This document shows positions 33,528 to 45,305 of a DNA stretch of 64,000 bases, one piece after another. The stretch covers positions 1 through 64,000 of the forward strand of contig JADJCK010000015.1 in assembly GCA_016703265.1 (NCBI GenBank). The letters run 5' to 3'. The notes under the pieces are model-generated. The model was not told where the DNA came from. It saw only the letters and a list, made by a program, of their open reading frames with translations, and did not search any database. The position numbers and the translations under genes were made by a program. The stretch is from a bacterium. GTDB taxonomy: Bacteria; Krumholzibacteriota; Krumholzibacteriia; LZORAL124-64-63. Position 1 is the stretch's first letter; each line of letters begins with the position of its first letter.

Positions 33528-34659
33528 ACGCGTCGCCCTCCTGGCCCTCCTGCTCGGAGCGGCCCTGCTGGCGCCCGGGTACGCCCTCGCCGCGGATGAA
33601 CACGGCCATTCGGCGCCGGCCACGGCCACGGCCACGGAGCAGCACGAGGCGGCCCCCGCCGAGGCGCACCAGGCGTCGCCGGCCGAGGCGCCCGCCACCG
33701 ACCATGCCCACGGCGAGCCGGCTGAGTCCGGGCACGCGGCCACCGAACATCCGGCCACCGACGGCCACGCCGTCGATGCGGCCCACGGCACGACCGACGC
33801 GCACGGCGCCGACGCCACGCACGGCGACGCGGCCGCGCACGGCGGCGGTCACGGCGGCGGCATGCCGCACCTGCCGAGTGCCATCACGTTCATCTCGAAG
33901 TGGGTGCCGCAGCCGGTGGGCGAGAAGCTCGACGCGCTGAAGGATCCCATCTTCTCGTTGTTCATGGCGGCGATCATCGCCGCTTTTTTCATCTCGCTGT
34001 CGGGCAAGCTGAATGCGCGCCACCCGGGCCGCGCGCAGATGGCCGCCGAGCTGATCTTCGGCGGGCTGTATTCGCTGTTCGCGACGATCATTGGGAGCAC
34101 CGCGCGGCGCTACACGCCGTTCCTCGGTTCGATGTTCGTGTTCATCCTCTGCAACAACCTGTTCGGCCTGATCCCGCTGGGTCACTCGTCGACCAGCAGC
34201 TTCGCCAACACCACCTTCGCGCTGGGCATGATGACGTTCCTGTACGTCCAGGGCATCGCGCTGAAGGAGAACGGCATCGGCGGGTACCTGCACCACATGG
34301 CGGGCTCGCCGAAGACGAAGATGGACTGGGGCTTCTCGCTGCTGCTGTTCCCGCTGCACCTGCTGGGCGAGCTGATCAAGCCCGTCTCGCTGTCGCTGCG
34401 TCTGTTCGGCAACATCTTCGGCGAGGACACGCTCGTGGCCACGATGGTGCTGCTGGGCGCGGGCATCAGCTTCTCGCTCAGCGGGCAGAACCCGTGGGTG
34501 CCGGGACTGCCGCTGCAGTTCCCGTTCTATTTCCTGGGCCTGCTGTCGTGCACCATCCAGGCGCTGGTGTTCACGCTGCTGGCGACGGTCTACATCGCGC
34601 TGTGGCTGCCCCACGGGCACCACGGTGACGAGCACGGCGAAGGCCACCACGCCCACTAG
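33508..34659 (+). CDS. atpB: ATP synthase subunit a with His/Ala-rich N-terminal extension
   Basis: 383 aa; ordinary subunit a is about 230-280 aa. Residues 1-28 look like a signal peptide (VALLALLLGAALLAPGYALA). Residues 30-118 are His-, Ala-, Glu- and Thr-rich (many GH, EH and AH steps), and the Fo core follows. The core has the functional Arg in the LSLRLFGNIFGEDTL helix, plus PLHLLGELIKPVSLS and GLLSCTIQALVFTLLATVYI. The C-terminus is again His-rich (HGHHGDEHGEGHHAH). Provides the proton half-channels. Both His-rich ends would face the same or opposite sides depending on processing of the leader. Confidence 0.95.
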   Translation: MHRLKVERVALLALLLGAALLAPGYALAADEHGHSAPATATATEQHEAAPAEAHQASPAEAPATDHAHGEPAESGHAATEHPATDGHAVDAAHGTTDAHGADATHGDAAAHGGGHGGGMPHLPSAITFISKWVPQPVGEKLDALKDPIFSLFMAAIIAAFFISLSGKLNARHPGRAQMAAELIFGGLYSLFATIIGSTARRYTPFLGSMFVFILCNNLFGLIPLGHSSTSSFANTTFALGMMTFLYVQGIALKENGIGGYLHHMAGSPKTKMDWGFSLLLFPLHLLGELIKPVSLSLRLFGNIFGEDTLVATMVLLGAGISFSLSGQNPWVPGLPLQFPFYFLGLLSCTIQALVFTLLATVYIALWLPHGHHGDEHGEGHHAH

Positions 34660-34783
34660 GGCGCGGGCCTCAGCCAAGAGAACTTCGGGCGTCGGGCCCG
34701 GAATTCCGGATCGATGGCGATCCGGGACCACCGCGGGGCAACCCGCGTAAAGTGAAGACGCGCGCACGCGTTAAGGAGGAACA

Positions 34784-35014
34784 ATGGACGGCAACATTCT
34801 CGGACTGGCTCTTCCCCTCGGGCTGGGTATGGCGGCGATCGGTTCGGGCCTCGGCCTGGGCAAGGCGATCGAGGGCGGCATGAACGCCATGGGCCGGCAG
34901 CCGGAAGCCATCGGCCAGATCCAGACGGCCATGATCATCGGTTGCGCCTTCATCGAGGCTCTGACGATCTACGCCCTGATCGCGACCATCCTCCTGATGG
35001 GCAAGCTGGGCTGA
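34784..35014 (+). CDS. atpE: ATP synthase subunit c
   Basis: 76 aa, start ATG 34784 behind AAGGAGG. Two-helix proteolipid: GLGMAAIGSGLGLGKAIEGG, polar loop MGRQPEAIG, then MIIGCAFIEALTIYALIATI with the ion-binding Glu in CAFIEAL. The Na+-type ligands (Gln in helix 1, Ser/Thr beside the Glu) are not evident, so proton coupling is more likely. A leader of about 120 nt precedes it, probably for high translation. Confidence 0.97.
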   Translation: MDGNILGLALPLGLGMAAIGSGLGLGKAIEGGMNAMGRQPEAIGQIQTAMIIGCAFIEALTIYALIATILLMGKLG

Positions 35015-35071
35015 TGACGGCTTCGGCCGAAGACCCTGGGCCGGTTTCTGCGTGCGCGGCAGTGATCGCGG

Positions 35072-35090
35072 GGGGCGGCTTCGCCGCCCC
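35072..35090 (+). other. Hairpin between atpE and atpF
   Basis: GGGGCGGC-TTC-GCCGCCCC, a perfect 8-bp stem. Without a U-run it may stabilise the atpE mRNA end or attenuate readthrough, which would help the high c-subunit stoichiometry. Confidence 0.6.
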
Positions 35091-35141
35091 TCCAAGCCGC
35101 GGCGGCGTGCGTGAGAGAAGGTCGACCGGAAGGTACCCATC

Positions 35142-35645
35142 ATGGATTTCGTGACACCAAACATCACCAATCTGCTGACCACGGCGGTCGGCTTCATCCT
35201 CTTCGTGTGGGTGTTGGCCAAGTTCGCCTGGGGGCCGATCCTCAACCTGCTGGACGCCCGGCGCCAGAAGATCGAGGGCGACTACACGGCGGCCGAGAAG
35301 AATCTCGCCGACTCCGAGCAGTTGAAGGGTGAGTTCGAGAGCAAGCTCGCCGACATCAAGTCCATCGAGCGCGAGCGCGTGCAGGAAGCGGTCAAGCGCG
35401 GTGAAGGCATCGCCGACGGCATCGTGCACAAGGCGCACGCCGACGCCGCGTCCACCGTGGCGAAGGCCGAGCAGGACATCGAGGTCGAGGCCCACAAGGC
35501 CCAGTTGCAGCTGCGCGACTCGGTGGTGGCCATGGCGATCGGTGCGGCCGAGAAGGTCATCGGCACCAAGATGGACGATGCGATGCACCGCAAGCTGATC
35601 ACCGACTACATCGACGAGCTGGACAAGACCGGGAGCGGAGCCTGA
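35142..35645 (+). CDS. atpF: ATP synthase subunit b
   Basis: 167 aa. One N-terminal membrane helix (LLTTAVGFILFVWVLAKFAW), GPILNLLDARRQKIEGDY, then a long charged coiled coil with about 100 residues of Ala/Glu/Lys. Peripheral stalk. Stop overlaps atpH (TGATG). Confidence 0.95.
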   Translation: MDFVTPNITNLLTTAVGFILFVWVLAKFAWGPILNLLDARRQKIEGDYTAAEKNLADSEQLKGEFESKLADIKSIERERVQEAVKRGEGIADGIVHKAHADAASTVAKAEQDIEVEAHKAQLQLRDSVVAMAIGAAEKVIGTKMDDAMHRKLITDYIDELDKTGSGA

Positions 35646-36196
35646 TGCGCGACCGCAGGGTAGCCGGACGTTACGCGGAGGCGCTGCTGCGCACGGCCAA
35701 GCCGGCGGGAACGCTGGTCGCGTGCGCCGAGTCGTACGCGGGCGTGCTCGAGGTCATGGCGGCCAGCCGTGAGCTGGTCATCTTCCTCGACAGTCCGCAG
35801 GTGCGCGAGCAGGAGAAGAAGGAAGTCCTGAAGAAGGTCTTCGGGCCGCACCTGGAACCGGTGCTGCTGGACTTCTTCAACCTGCTGCTCGACCGCAACC
35901 GCATCGAGCTGTTGCGCGACATCGGCACCGTGTTCGCCGAACTGGTCGAGGCCGACCAGGGCCTGGTGCGGGTGGGCGTGGTCACGGCCATCGCGCTGCC
36001 GGCCGACCTGGAGACGAAGCTGCGCGACAAGCTGGCACACGTGACGGGCAAGTCCGTCATCCTGGATAAGAAGGTCGATCCGGCGGTCATCGGCGGGGTG
36101 CGCGTCACCCTGGGCGATCGCGTCATCGACGGCACGGTGCGCACGAACCTGGACCGCCTGCGCAAGACGCTGGCCACTGCCCAGGTGCGGGGTTGA
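35645..36196 (+). CDS. atpH: ATP synthase subunit delta
   Basis: 183 aa. N-terminal helical domain (VAGRYAEALLRTAKPAGTL), C-terminal part with LDFFNLLLDRNRIELLRDI and VIGGVRVTLGDRVIDGTVR, the conserved end of OSCP/delta. Links F1 to the b stalk. Confidence 0.95.
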   Translation: MRDRRVAGRYAEALLRTAKPAGTLVACAESYAGVLEVMAASRELVIFLDSPQVREQEKKEVLKKVFGPHLEPVLLDFFNLLLDRNRIELLRDIGTVFAELVEADQGLVRVGVVTAIALPADLETKLRDKLAHVTGKSVILDKKVDPAVIGGVRVTLGDRVIDGTVRTNLDRLRKTLATAQVRG

Positions 36197-36232
36197 CGAC
36201 CCGTCACGCGGGATTCAACGAGGAGACCGGAA

Positions 36233-37738
<1,506 letters not shown>

Positions 37739-37771
37739 GACTCGCAGGCGCGCGTAAGCGGGAGGTCACCG

Positions 37772-38680
37772 GTGGCTGGTGCCGGGGTCAAGCTACTGAA
37801 CAAGCGGATCCGCTCGGTGCGGAGCACGCAGCAGATCACCAAGGCCATGAAAATGGTCGCGGCGGCGAAGCTGGCGCGTTCCCAGGGGCGGATGCTGGCG
37901 GCGCGTCCCTATTCGCGCAAGCTGACCGAGCTGATGCAGCAGTTGGCGGGCAAGGCGGAGATCGCCCATCCGCTGTTCGAGGTGCGTCCGGTGCACAAGC
38001 GCCTGTACGTGATCATCACCTCGGACAAGGGACTGTGCGGTTCGTACAACACGAACCTGCTGAAGGTGGCGCACAAGGCCGTCGACGCCTCCATCAAGAG
38101 CGGGGTCGAGACCGCGGTCTACACCATCGGCCGCAAGGGCGCCGAGTACTTCCGCAAGCGGGGCTACACGGTGTTCCACGCGCACACCGACTTCGCCGGC
38201 GACATGAGCGCCGACCGCGGCCGGCTCGTGGGCGACAAGGTCGTGGGCTCGTTCACCGACGGCTCGTTCGACGAAGTGCGGGTGGTCTACGCGCAGTTCG
38301 TCTCGACCATGACGCAGCGCCCGGTCGACGTGGCGCTGCTGCCGATCGCTCCCGAGGCCGCGGCCGAGGGCGTGAAGGTGCCGGTGCGGGGCGGCGCGGC
38401 TGTCGCTGCCGCACCCAAGGCCGAGCAGGACTACATCTGGGAACCGAGCCAGGAAGAGCTGTTCGCAGTGCTGCTGCCGCTCTACCTGCGCAACCGGGTC
38501 TTCATGACGCTGAGTGAGGCGTTCACGAGCGAACATGCGGCACGCATGACCTCGATGAACGCCGCGACCGAGAACGCAGGCGAGATGATCGGCGCGCTGA
38601 CACTGCGGCGCAATCGTGAGCGCCAGGCCGCCATCACGAGCGAGCTGCTCGATATCGTCGGCGGCGCGAACGCGCTCTAG
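37772..38680 (+). CDS. atpG: ATP synthase subunit gamma
   Basis: 302 aa, start GTG 37772 behind GGGAGG. The N-terminal helix LLNKRIRSVRSTQQITKAMK and MVAAAKL, internal SDKGLCGSYNTNLLK, and the C-terminal signature FTSEHAARMTSMNAATENA are present. Central rotor shaft. Confidence 0.98.
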   Translation: MAGAGVKLLNKRIRSVRSTQQITKAMKMVAAAKLARSQGRMLAARPYSRKLTELMQQLAGKAEIAHPLFEVRPVHKRLYVIITSDKGLCGSYNTNLLKVAHKAVDASIKSGVETAVYTIGRKGAEYFRKRGYTVFHAHTDFAGDMSADRGRLVGDKVVGSFTDGSFDEVRVVYAQFVSTMTQRPVDVALLPIAPEAAAEGVKVPVRGGAAVAAAPKAEQDYIWEPSQEELFAVLLPLYLRNRVFMTLSEAFTSEHAARMTSMNAATENAGEMIGALTLRRNRERQAAITSELLDIVGGANAL

Positions 38681-38700
38681 TACAGGTTGATCAAGCAGGG

Positions 38701-38718
38701 GCGGGGCATTCGCCCCGC
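38701..38718 (+). other. Hairpin between atpG and atpD
   Basis: GCGGGGC-ATTC-GCCCCGC, a 7-bp perfect stem in the 68-bp gap before atpD. No U-run; may tune readthrough or mRNA stability. Confidence 0.5.
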
Positions 38719-38748
38719 GGGCGACAGGCAAAGCCAAGGAGACTGCAC

Positions 38749-40161
<1,413 letters not shown>

Positions 40162-40164
40162 ACG

Positions 40165-40581
40165 ATGGCCAGGAGCTTCAAGGTCATCATCGTCACCCCC
40201 GATCGCACCGCCTTCGAGGGCGAGGCGGTCTCCGCCACCTTCCCGGGTTCGGCCGGCTATCTCGGCGTGTGGGCCAACCACGCACCGCTGGTCGCCGCCG
40301 TCCTGCCCGGCCTGGTGACGCTGCGGCTCGACGATGCCGGCAACGAACAGAAGCTGGCCGTGGGCGCCGGCTTCCTCGAGATCTCCGACAACGTGGTCAA
40401 CCTCATGACCGACACCTGCGAACTGTCGAGCGAGATCGACGTGGCCCGCGCGCAAAAGGCCCTCGAACGCGCGCGGGCACGGCTGACCTCGATGGATTTG
40501 GACCTCGATCGCGAACGGGCGCGTCTGGCGCAGTCGCGGGCGCAGGCACGGATCAAGGCGGCGGGGCGCGGGGCGCGGTAG
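40165..40581 (+). CDS. atpC: ATP synthase subunit epsilon
   Basis: 138 aa, 3 nt after atpD. N-terminal beta sandwich (VIIVTPDRTAFEGEAVSATF, YLGVWANHAPLVAAVLPGLV, AVGAGFLEISDNVVNLMTD) and C-terminal two-helix inhibitory domain (VARAQKALERARARL). Last gene of the operon; a terminator follows. Confidence 0.96.
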   Translation: MARSFKVIIVTPDRTAFEGEAVSATFPGSAGYLGVWANHAPLVAAVLPGLVTLRLDDAGNEQKLAVGAGFLEISDNVVNLMTDTCELSSEIDVARAQKALERARARLTSMDLDLDRERARLAQSRAQARIKAAGRGAR

Positions 40582-40611
40582 GCGCGCGGCGCATGCGGTT
40601 GAATGGTGGAT

Positions 40612-40647
40612 GCGGCCGGCTCCCGTTGGGGGCCGGCCGCCTTTTTT
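40612..40647 (+). terminator. Intrinsic terminator of the ATP synthase operon
   Basis: GCGGCCGGC stem (40612-40620), 11-nt loop, GCCGGCCGC (40632-40640) followed by CTTTTTT. A near-identical hairpin ends tpx at 42971. Confidence 0.9.
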
Positions 40648-40815
40648 CGTTCCAGGGGTTCGCGCCTTGACCCGAGCCTGCGCCCGAGACCCCACGGCTT
40701 CGGCCACGGCCCGTATTGACGCCAAGAGGAGTAAAATGGTATGCTTTGGGCTCCTCCGGAAAGACGGGCCCTGAAGGTCCGCCACCCGGGACCACGCAGC
40801 GATGGAGAGATGAAC

Positions 40816-42306
40816 ATGCGACGAATGATCAGCCTGTGCGCCCTGGTCGTGATGTCGGTCGTGGGCGTGGCTGCGGCGTCCACGGAGAATCTGCTCCCGG
40901 TCCGGGAAGGCGCATCGATCCCGGCGCCGCAGGCGCCGCGCGCCCAGCCGCCGCTGGATATCACGGGGGGCAAACTCCTCCCGGTGGGCGATGGCTCCAT
41001 GCCTGTAGCGCGTCCCGAGCCGGCCCCGCACGCGGTCGAGTCGACCGTCGGCCAACTCCCGGTCGACGAGGCGGCGGGCTCCGGTCGCCAAAGCTCAGAC
41101 AAGTCGGGCGCCGCGCCCCAGGTGATGGACGACCATTTCACCGTACAGGCCGGCTCGACGCTCGCAATCGCCGCCGCTGCGGGCTTCCTGGTCAACGACT
41201 ACGATCCCGAGGGCGATGCCGTGATAGCCACGGCGATCTCGCACTTTGTCGATAACGGTTCCCTGTCGGCGTTCACCGATGGCAGCTTCAACTACACCCC
41301 GGTCGCGGGATTCACCGGCTACGACTACTTCGACTACCAGGTCACCGATGGCACCAACAACGCGGAGATCGGCAGGGTCCACTTCCACGTGGTGGCCACC
41401 GACCGGCCGCCCCTGGCGCTGGGCGAAGCCTACGCCGTCGCCATGAATGCACCGTTGGCGATCGCGGCTGCGGCAGGCTTCCTGGTCAATGACTTCGACC
41501 CCGACGGCGACGCCGTTGCGGCGATCACGATCCCCGACGATGTCGATTACGGCACCTTGTCTGCCTATACCGACGGCCAGTTCACCTACACTCCCAACCC
41601 GAACTTCACGGGAACCGACAGCTTCAGCTATCAGATCTCGGCCAACGGCCTGAGCGCCATCGCCACGGTCACGTTGACCGTGTACGAACCCAACCGGGCT
41701 CCGATTGCCACCGCGGACTACTATTACGCGCCGATCAGCGGCTCGATCGCCATTCCCGCCGCGGCGGGCCTGTTCCGGAACGACCTCGATCCGGATGGCG
41801 ATGTGTTCTTCGCGACCATCATCTCCGACCTCGTCGATTACGGCACGCTGTTGGCGTACACGGACGGCCACTTCAGCTACACGCCCACGCCCGGCTATTC
41901 CGGCATCGACCGGTTCACCTACCAGATCGGGGACGTCAACGGCGCATCGGCGTCCGCCACGGTGACGATCTTCGTCGGCGTCACTTCGGATCCGGCCTCG
42001 CCGGTTCCCCTGCCGCCCGCCGATGGCCAGCGGTTCGGCATGAGCCTGCCGACACCGAACCCCTTCAACCCGACCACGCGGATCGATTTCCGGGTCGACG
42101 GCACGGCCCGCACGGCCATGCGCGTGTTCGACCTGCGCGGGGCCCTGGTCCGGACCCTCGTGGATGAGGACCTTCCGGCCGGCGATCACACGGTCCAGTG
42201 GGACGGCAGGGACGATCAGGGCGTGGAGATGGCGAGCGGGGCCTACTTCGTCGCCCTGGTGAGCGGGTCGGATCTCACGAGCCGGAAGATTGCGCTCGTG
42301 AAGTAA
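40816..42306 (+). CDS. Secreted protein with three cadherin-like repeats and C-terminal sorting domain
   Basis: The start chosen is ATG 40816, 6 nt after GGAGAG; 40810 is too close to the box. Signal peptide (MRRMISLCALVVMSVVGVAAAS). Three repeats of about 95 aa share the plan LAIAAAAGFLVNDxDPxGDA, xxxDYGTLxAYTDGxFxYTP and FTGxDxFxYQ, a bacterial cadherin-like or Big-type Ig domain. The last 75 residues are the sorting domain: TPNPFNPTTRIDFRV, MRVFDLRGALVRTLV, HTVQWDGRDDQGVEMASGAY. Probably exported and surface-attached by a type-9-like route. Confidence 0.88.
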   Translation: MRRMISLCALVVMSVVGVAAASTENLLPVREGASIPAPQAPRAQPPLDITGGKLLPVGDGSMPVARPEPAPHAVESTVGQLPVDEAAGSGRQSSDKSGAAPQVMDDHFTVQAGSTLAIAAAAGFLVNDYDPEGDAVIATAISHFVDNGSLSAFTDGSFNYTPVAGFTGYDYFDYQVTDGTNNAEIGRVHFHVVATDRPPLALGEAYAVAMNAPLAIAAAAGFLVNDFDPDGDAVAAITIPDDVDYGTLSAYTDGQFTYTPNPNFTGTDSFSYQISANGLSAIATVTLTVYEPNRAPIATADYYYAPISGSIAIPAAAGLFRNDLDPDGDVFFATIISDLVDYGTLLAYTDGHFSYTPTPGYSGIDRFTYQIGDVNGASASATVTIFVGVTSDPASPVPLPPADGQRFGMSLPTPNPFNPTTRIDFRVDGTARTAMRVFDLRGALVRTLVDEDLPAGDHTVQWDGRDDQGVEMASGAYFVALVSGSDLTSRKIALVK

Positions 42307-42408
42307 GGTCGCCGGGGTCGTCCGTTTCCCTCCATGGCCGACTCCCCGCGCCCGCGCTACCATGTCAGCCACGCGATCCTACCACCATGTCCGCACAAGG
42401 AGCCCACG

Positions 42409-42912
42409 ATGAGCCGCACCGTGACTCTCGGTGGCAACCCCATCGAGGTTGCCGGCACGTTCCCGACGAAGGGCGCCAAGGCGCCCGCCTTCAGCCTGGT
42501 CGCCAAGGACCTGGCCGACACCGCGCTGGCGACGTTCGCCGGCAAGCGGAAGGTCCTGAACATCTTCCCCAGTCTCGACACGGCCGTGTGCGCCACCTCG
42601 GTGCGCAAGTTCAACGCGGCGGCCAACGAGCTGACGAACACCGTGGTGCTGTGCATCTCGGCCGACCTGCCGTTCGCGCAGTCGCGCTTCTGCGGCGCCG
42701 AGGGCCTGGACAACGTGCTGACGCTCTCGACGCTGCGCGGCCGCTCGTTCCTGCAGGACTACGGCGTGGCCATCACCAGCGGCCCCTTGTCCGGGCTGGC
42801 CGCGCGCGCGGTCGTCGTGCTCGACGCGAACGACACCGTGCTGCACGCCGAACTGGTGCCGGAGATCAAGCAGGAGCCGGACTACGCGGCGGCGCTGTCG
42901 GTCCTTGCCTGA
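42409..42912 (+). CDS. tpx: Thiol peroxidase Tpx
   Basis: 167 aa, ATG 42409 behind AAGGAG. Atypical 2-Cys peroxiredoxin: FPSLDTAVCATSVRKFN carries the peroxidatic Cys, and SRFCGAEGLDNVLTLS the resolving Cys, with the VLCISADLPFAQSRF Tpx signature. Reduces lipid and alkyl hydroperoxides using thioredoxin. Confidence 0.97.
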   Translation: MSRTVTLGGNPIEVAGTFPTKGAKAPAFSLVAKDLADTALATFAGKRKVLNIFPSLDTAVCATSVRKFNAAANELTNTVVLCISADLPFAQSRFCGAEGLDNVLTLSTLRGRSFLQDYGVAITSGPLSGLAARAVVVLDANDTVLHAELVPEIKQEPDYAAALSVLA

Positions 42913-42970
42913 GGCGCTTTGGGCGGGTGCTGGCGGAACTGGCCGCTCAGCGTTGGGTTGAAGAGAGGTT

Positions 42971-43006
42971 GCGGCCGGCTCCCGGTGGGGGCCGGCCGCC
43001 TTCTGT
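42971..43006 (+). terminator. Terminator-like hairpin after tpx
   Basis: GCGGCCGGC (42971-42979), 11-nt loop, GCCGGCCGC (42991-42999), then CTTCTGTTG. The hairpin and about 15 nt before it are nearly the same as the atp terminator, so the two are copies. The U-run is weaker here. Confidence 0.7.
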
Positions 43007-43071
43007 TGTCCCGTTGGACCGCGGCCTGCCCCGACATCGGCGTGCATCGGCGCGGGCCTTCATGTGCCGAG

Positions 43072-43123
43072 ACTTGCGCCGGCGCAAGTCTCACGGCATC
43101 GCCACGGTTGCGCCGGCGCAACA
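43072..43123. repeat. Paired palindrome element, copy J
   Basis: Exact palindromes at 43074-43087 and 43108-43121; 20-bp spacer starting GTCTCACG. Lies between tpx and the phage relic. Confidence 0.95.
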
Positions 43124-43244
43124 TGCCGCCGGCACCACGGCATCCTGCCGCCTGCGACACCACAGTGATCGACGACTGCCGGCGCGGGCGACAAGAGTTC
43201 AGCCTGTCGCGGTCCCTGGGCTCAGGCAATACGAACCGGACGAA

Positions 43245-44598
43245 GGATTGCCGGGTGCATCCTCGCCATCACGGGAGTCAGCACGGCGGTCGGCCTGCGG
43301 TCGATGGGTACGAGATCGATATCGACGGCGAGGGCGACCCGGTCGAGCGGGCCTACCAGCGCAGTGACCAGCGGCGGTACCACGTGCCGTGTCCGATCTG
43401 CGGCGTGGTGGCGCCGATCCTGTGGCAGAACTTCGAATGGCCGGACGGGCAACCGGAGCAGGCGGCTTTGCGTTGCGAGTCGTGCCAGGCCCTCCTTCCG
43501 AACATCACAAGACCGCCATGCTGGAACACGGCCGGTGGGTGGCCCAGGCCGAAGGCGATGGGGTCACAGCGGGGTATCACCTGTCGGCGCTGTATTCGCC
43601 GCTGGGATGATATGCGTGGGGCGAGATGGCGCGGGACTTCCTGAACGCCAAGCACGATGGTCCCGAGAAACTGAAGACCTGGATCAACACCTGCCTGGGC
43701 GAGACCTGGGAGGAGTCGGGTGAGGTCATCAACCAGGACAGTCTCATGGGCCAGGCGCGAGCACTACCCGGCCGTGGTGCCCCTGCCGGTGCTCGTGCTG
43801 ACTGCGGGGGTGGATGTGCAGGACGACCGGCTCGAGGTCGAAGTGTGCGGCTGGCGCACGGGCGAGGAGTCGTGGGGGATCTCGTACCGTGTTCTGTGGG
43901 GCGATCCTGCGGCGGCTCCGGTCTGGCGGCAGCTCGATGATGTGCTGTCGGCGACCTGGGAGCGCGAGGACGGGCTCAACATGCGGATCGTGCAGTGCTG
44001 TATCGACTCGGCAGGGCATCGCACAGAGGCCGTCTATCGGTACGTGAAGCCGCGGCAGGTGCGCGGCGTGTATGCAACCGTTGGCCGGGCAGGCGTGGGG
44101 CGGCCGATCATCTCGGCTCCGTCCAACCGCAAGCAGGGGCAGGCGCCGCTACCGGTGAAGCTGTTCACGGTCGGGGTCGACGAGGCCAAAGGCATTCTCT
44201 ACTCGCGGCTCAAGGAGGAGACGCCTGGGCCTGGGTACTGCCACTTCCCTGAAGGCGATGGATACGAGCAGGAGTACTTCAAGCAGCTGACGGCGGAGAA
44301 GCGCGTGATCAGGTACACGAAGGGGTTTCCGAAGGCGGAGTGGATCAAGACGCGGGCACGGAACGAGGCGCTCGATTGTCGGGTGCAGGCGCATGCGGCG
44401 CTTTGCTTGCTGAATCCGTTGTGGAAGGCTGTGGAGAAGAATCTGGCGCCCAGGTTGCCGTTTCCGGAGCAGGCGATTGCGGAGCCGTCCGACGGCACAG
44501 TTGCGAGGCATCCGATTGGCATGGTACGGCTGGCGAATAGTGAGCAGCTGCGGAGGATCGCGGCGCGGGATTCATGGGTGACGCGGCGCAGACGATAG
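43245..44598 (+). pseudogene. Phage terminase large subunit (GpA-type) relic
   Basis: Family segments appear in several frames. First GVSTAVGLRSM, then DGYEIDIDGEGDPV (ATPase-motif region) joined directly to ERAYQRSDQRRYHVPCPICG, then EHHKTAMLEHGRWVAQAEGD, GYHLSALYSPLG, FLNAKHDGPEKLKTWINT, DVQDDRLEVEVCGW (nuclease Asp), CCIDSAGHRTEAVYRYVKP and KAEWIKTRARNEALDCRVQA. The first 200 or so residues are missing, a segment between the ATPase and CPICG motifs is deleted, and at least three frameshifts are present. No other phage structural gene follows. Confidence 0.85.
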
Positions 44599-45305
44599 GA
44601 TCCAGAGCATAGATCGAGCACCATGAGACCGGGGCATACTCTGGCCGCACTCGGTCCTTGAAAATGCTTGGTCGTCGAAATGGCGAGTAGGCTGTCGTAA
44701 GAAGCTCATTCGTGTCGGCGCTTGCGGCGCTCGATGGCTTCCCTCGCATCCAGCAGGTGAGTGATGGTGTGATCTCTGATCAAATCGTAATGCGTCGGTG
44801 GCAATTGTGTCCCGCATCGAGCCGCACAAAAAAGTATCCGCGAATTTCAAAGAAATGTTGCACCCGAATCGCCCTAGAATGGCCTTTTATCTATGCAGCC
44901 GATCACCAGAGTGATTCGAATGGTGGACCCGCGATTCGAGGCGGTTGGCTGCAAATGAAGAACTTACGCGGAAAGTCCGGTGCGGTCAGCATTGGACATT
45001 GAAGTGCGCGCCGCAGAGCGGCAGGCTCAACGTTGGGCCAGCGCTTCGAATCTCACGCGGCAGAATGGTCGCAAGCGCCCATGGTTGGTACCGTGATGGG
45101 AAATGCACTCGCCTCCATTTGATGGCGACAACCGAGTCCCGTCTCGGCGGAAGATGTGGCCATGATGAGAGCGCGCTCAGAAGCATGTGTCGTAGTCGCG
45201 AAAACGGGATCCGCCTTTGGCGGGTCGCCGGGCTGTCCGGGAAACAGGGACCACCTCTGGGACGTCGAAACGCATCCGCTACCGCCAGCATGAAGTGGAG
45301 GAACG
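44599..45305. other. No confident gene between phage relic and subtilase
   Basis: About 700 bp. On the minus strand a short frame ends ITHLLDAREAIERRKRRHE near 44712-44790, which looks like the tail of a real small protein, but no start or family is clear. The last bases contain the GAGGAA box of the next gene. Confidence 0.35.

Noticed and set aside
34784..35014. Sodium-specific c subunit
   Set aside because: The helix-1 Gln and the Ser/Thr next to the binding Glu that mark Na+ rings are not evident.
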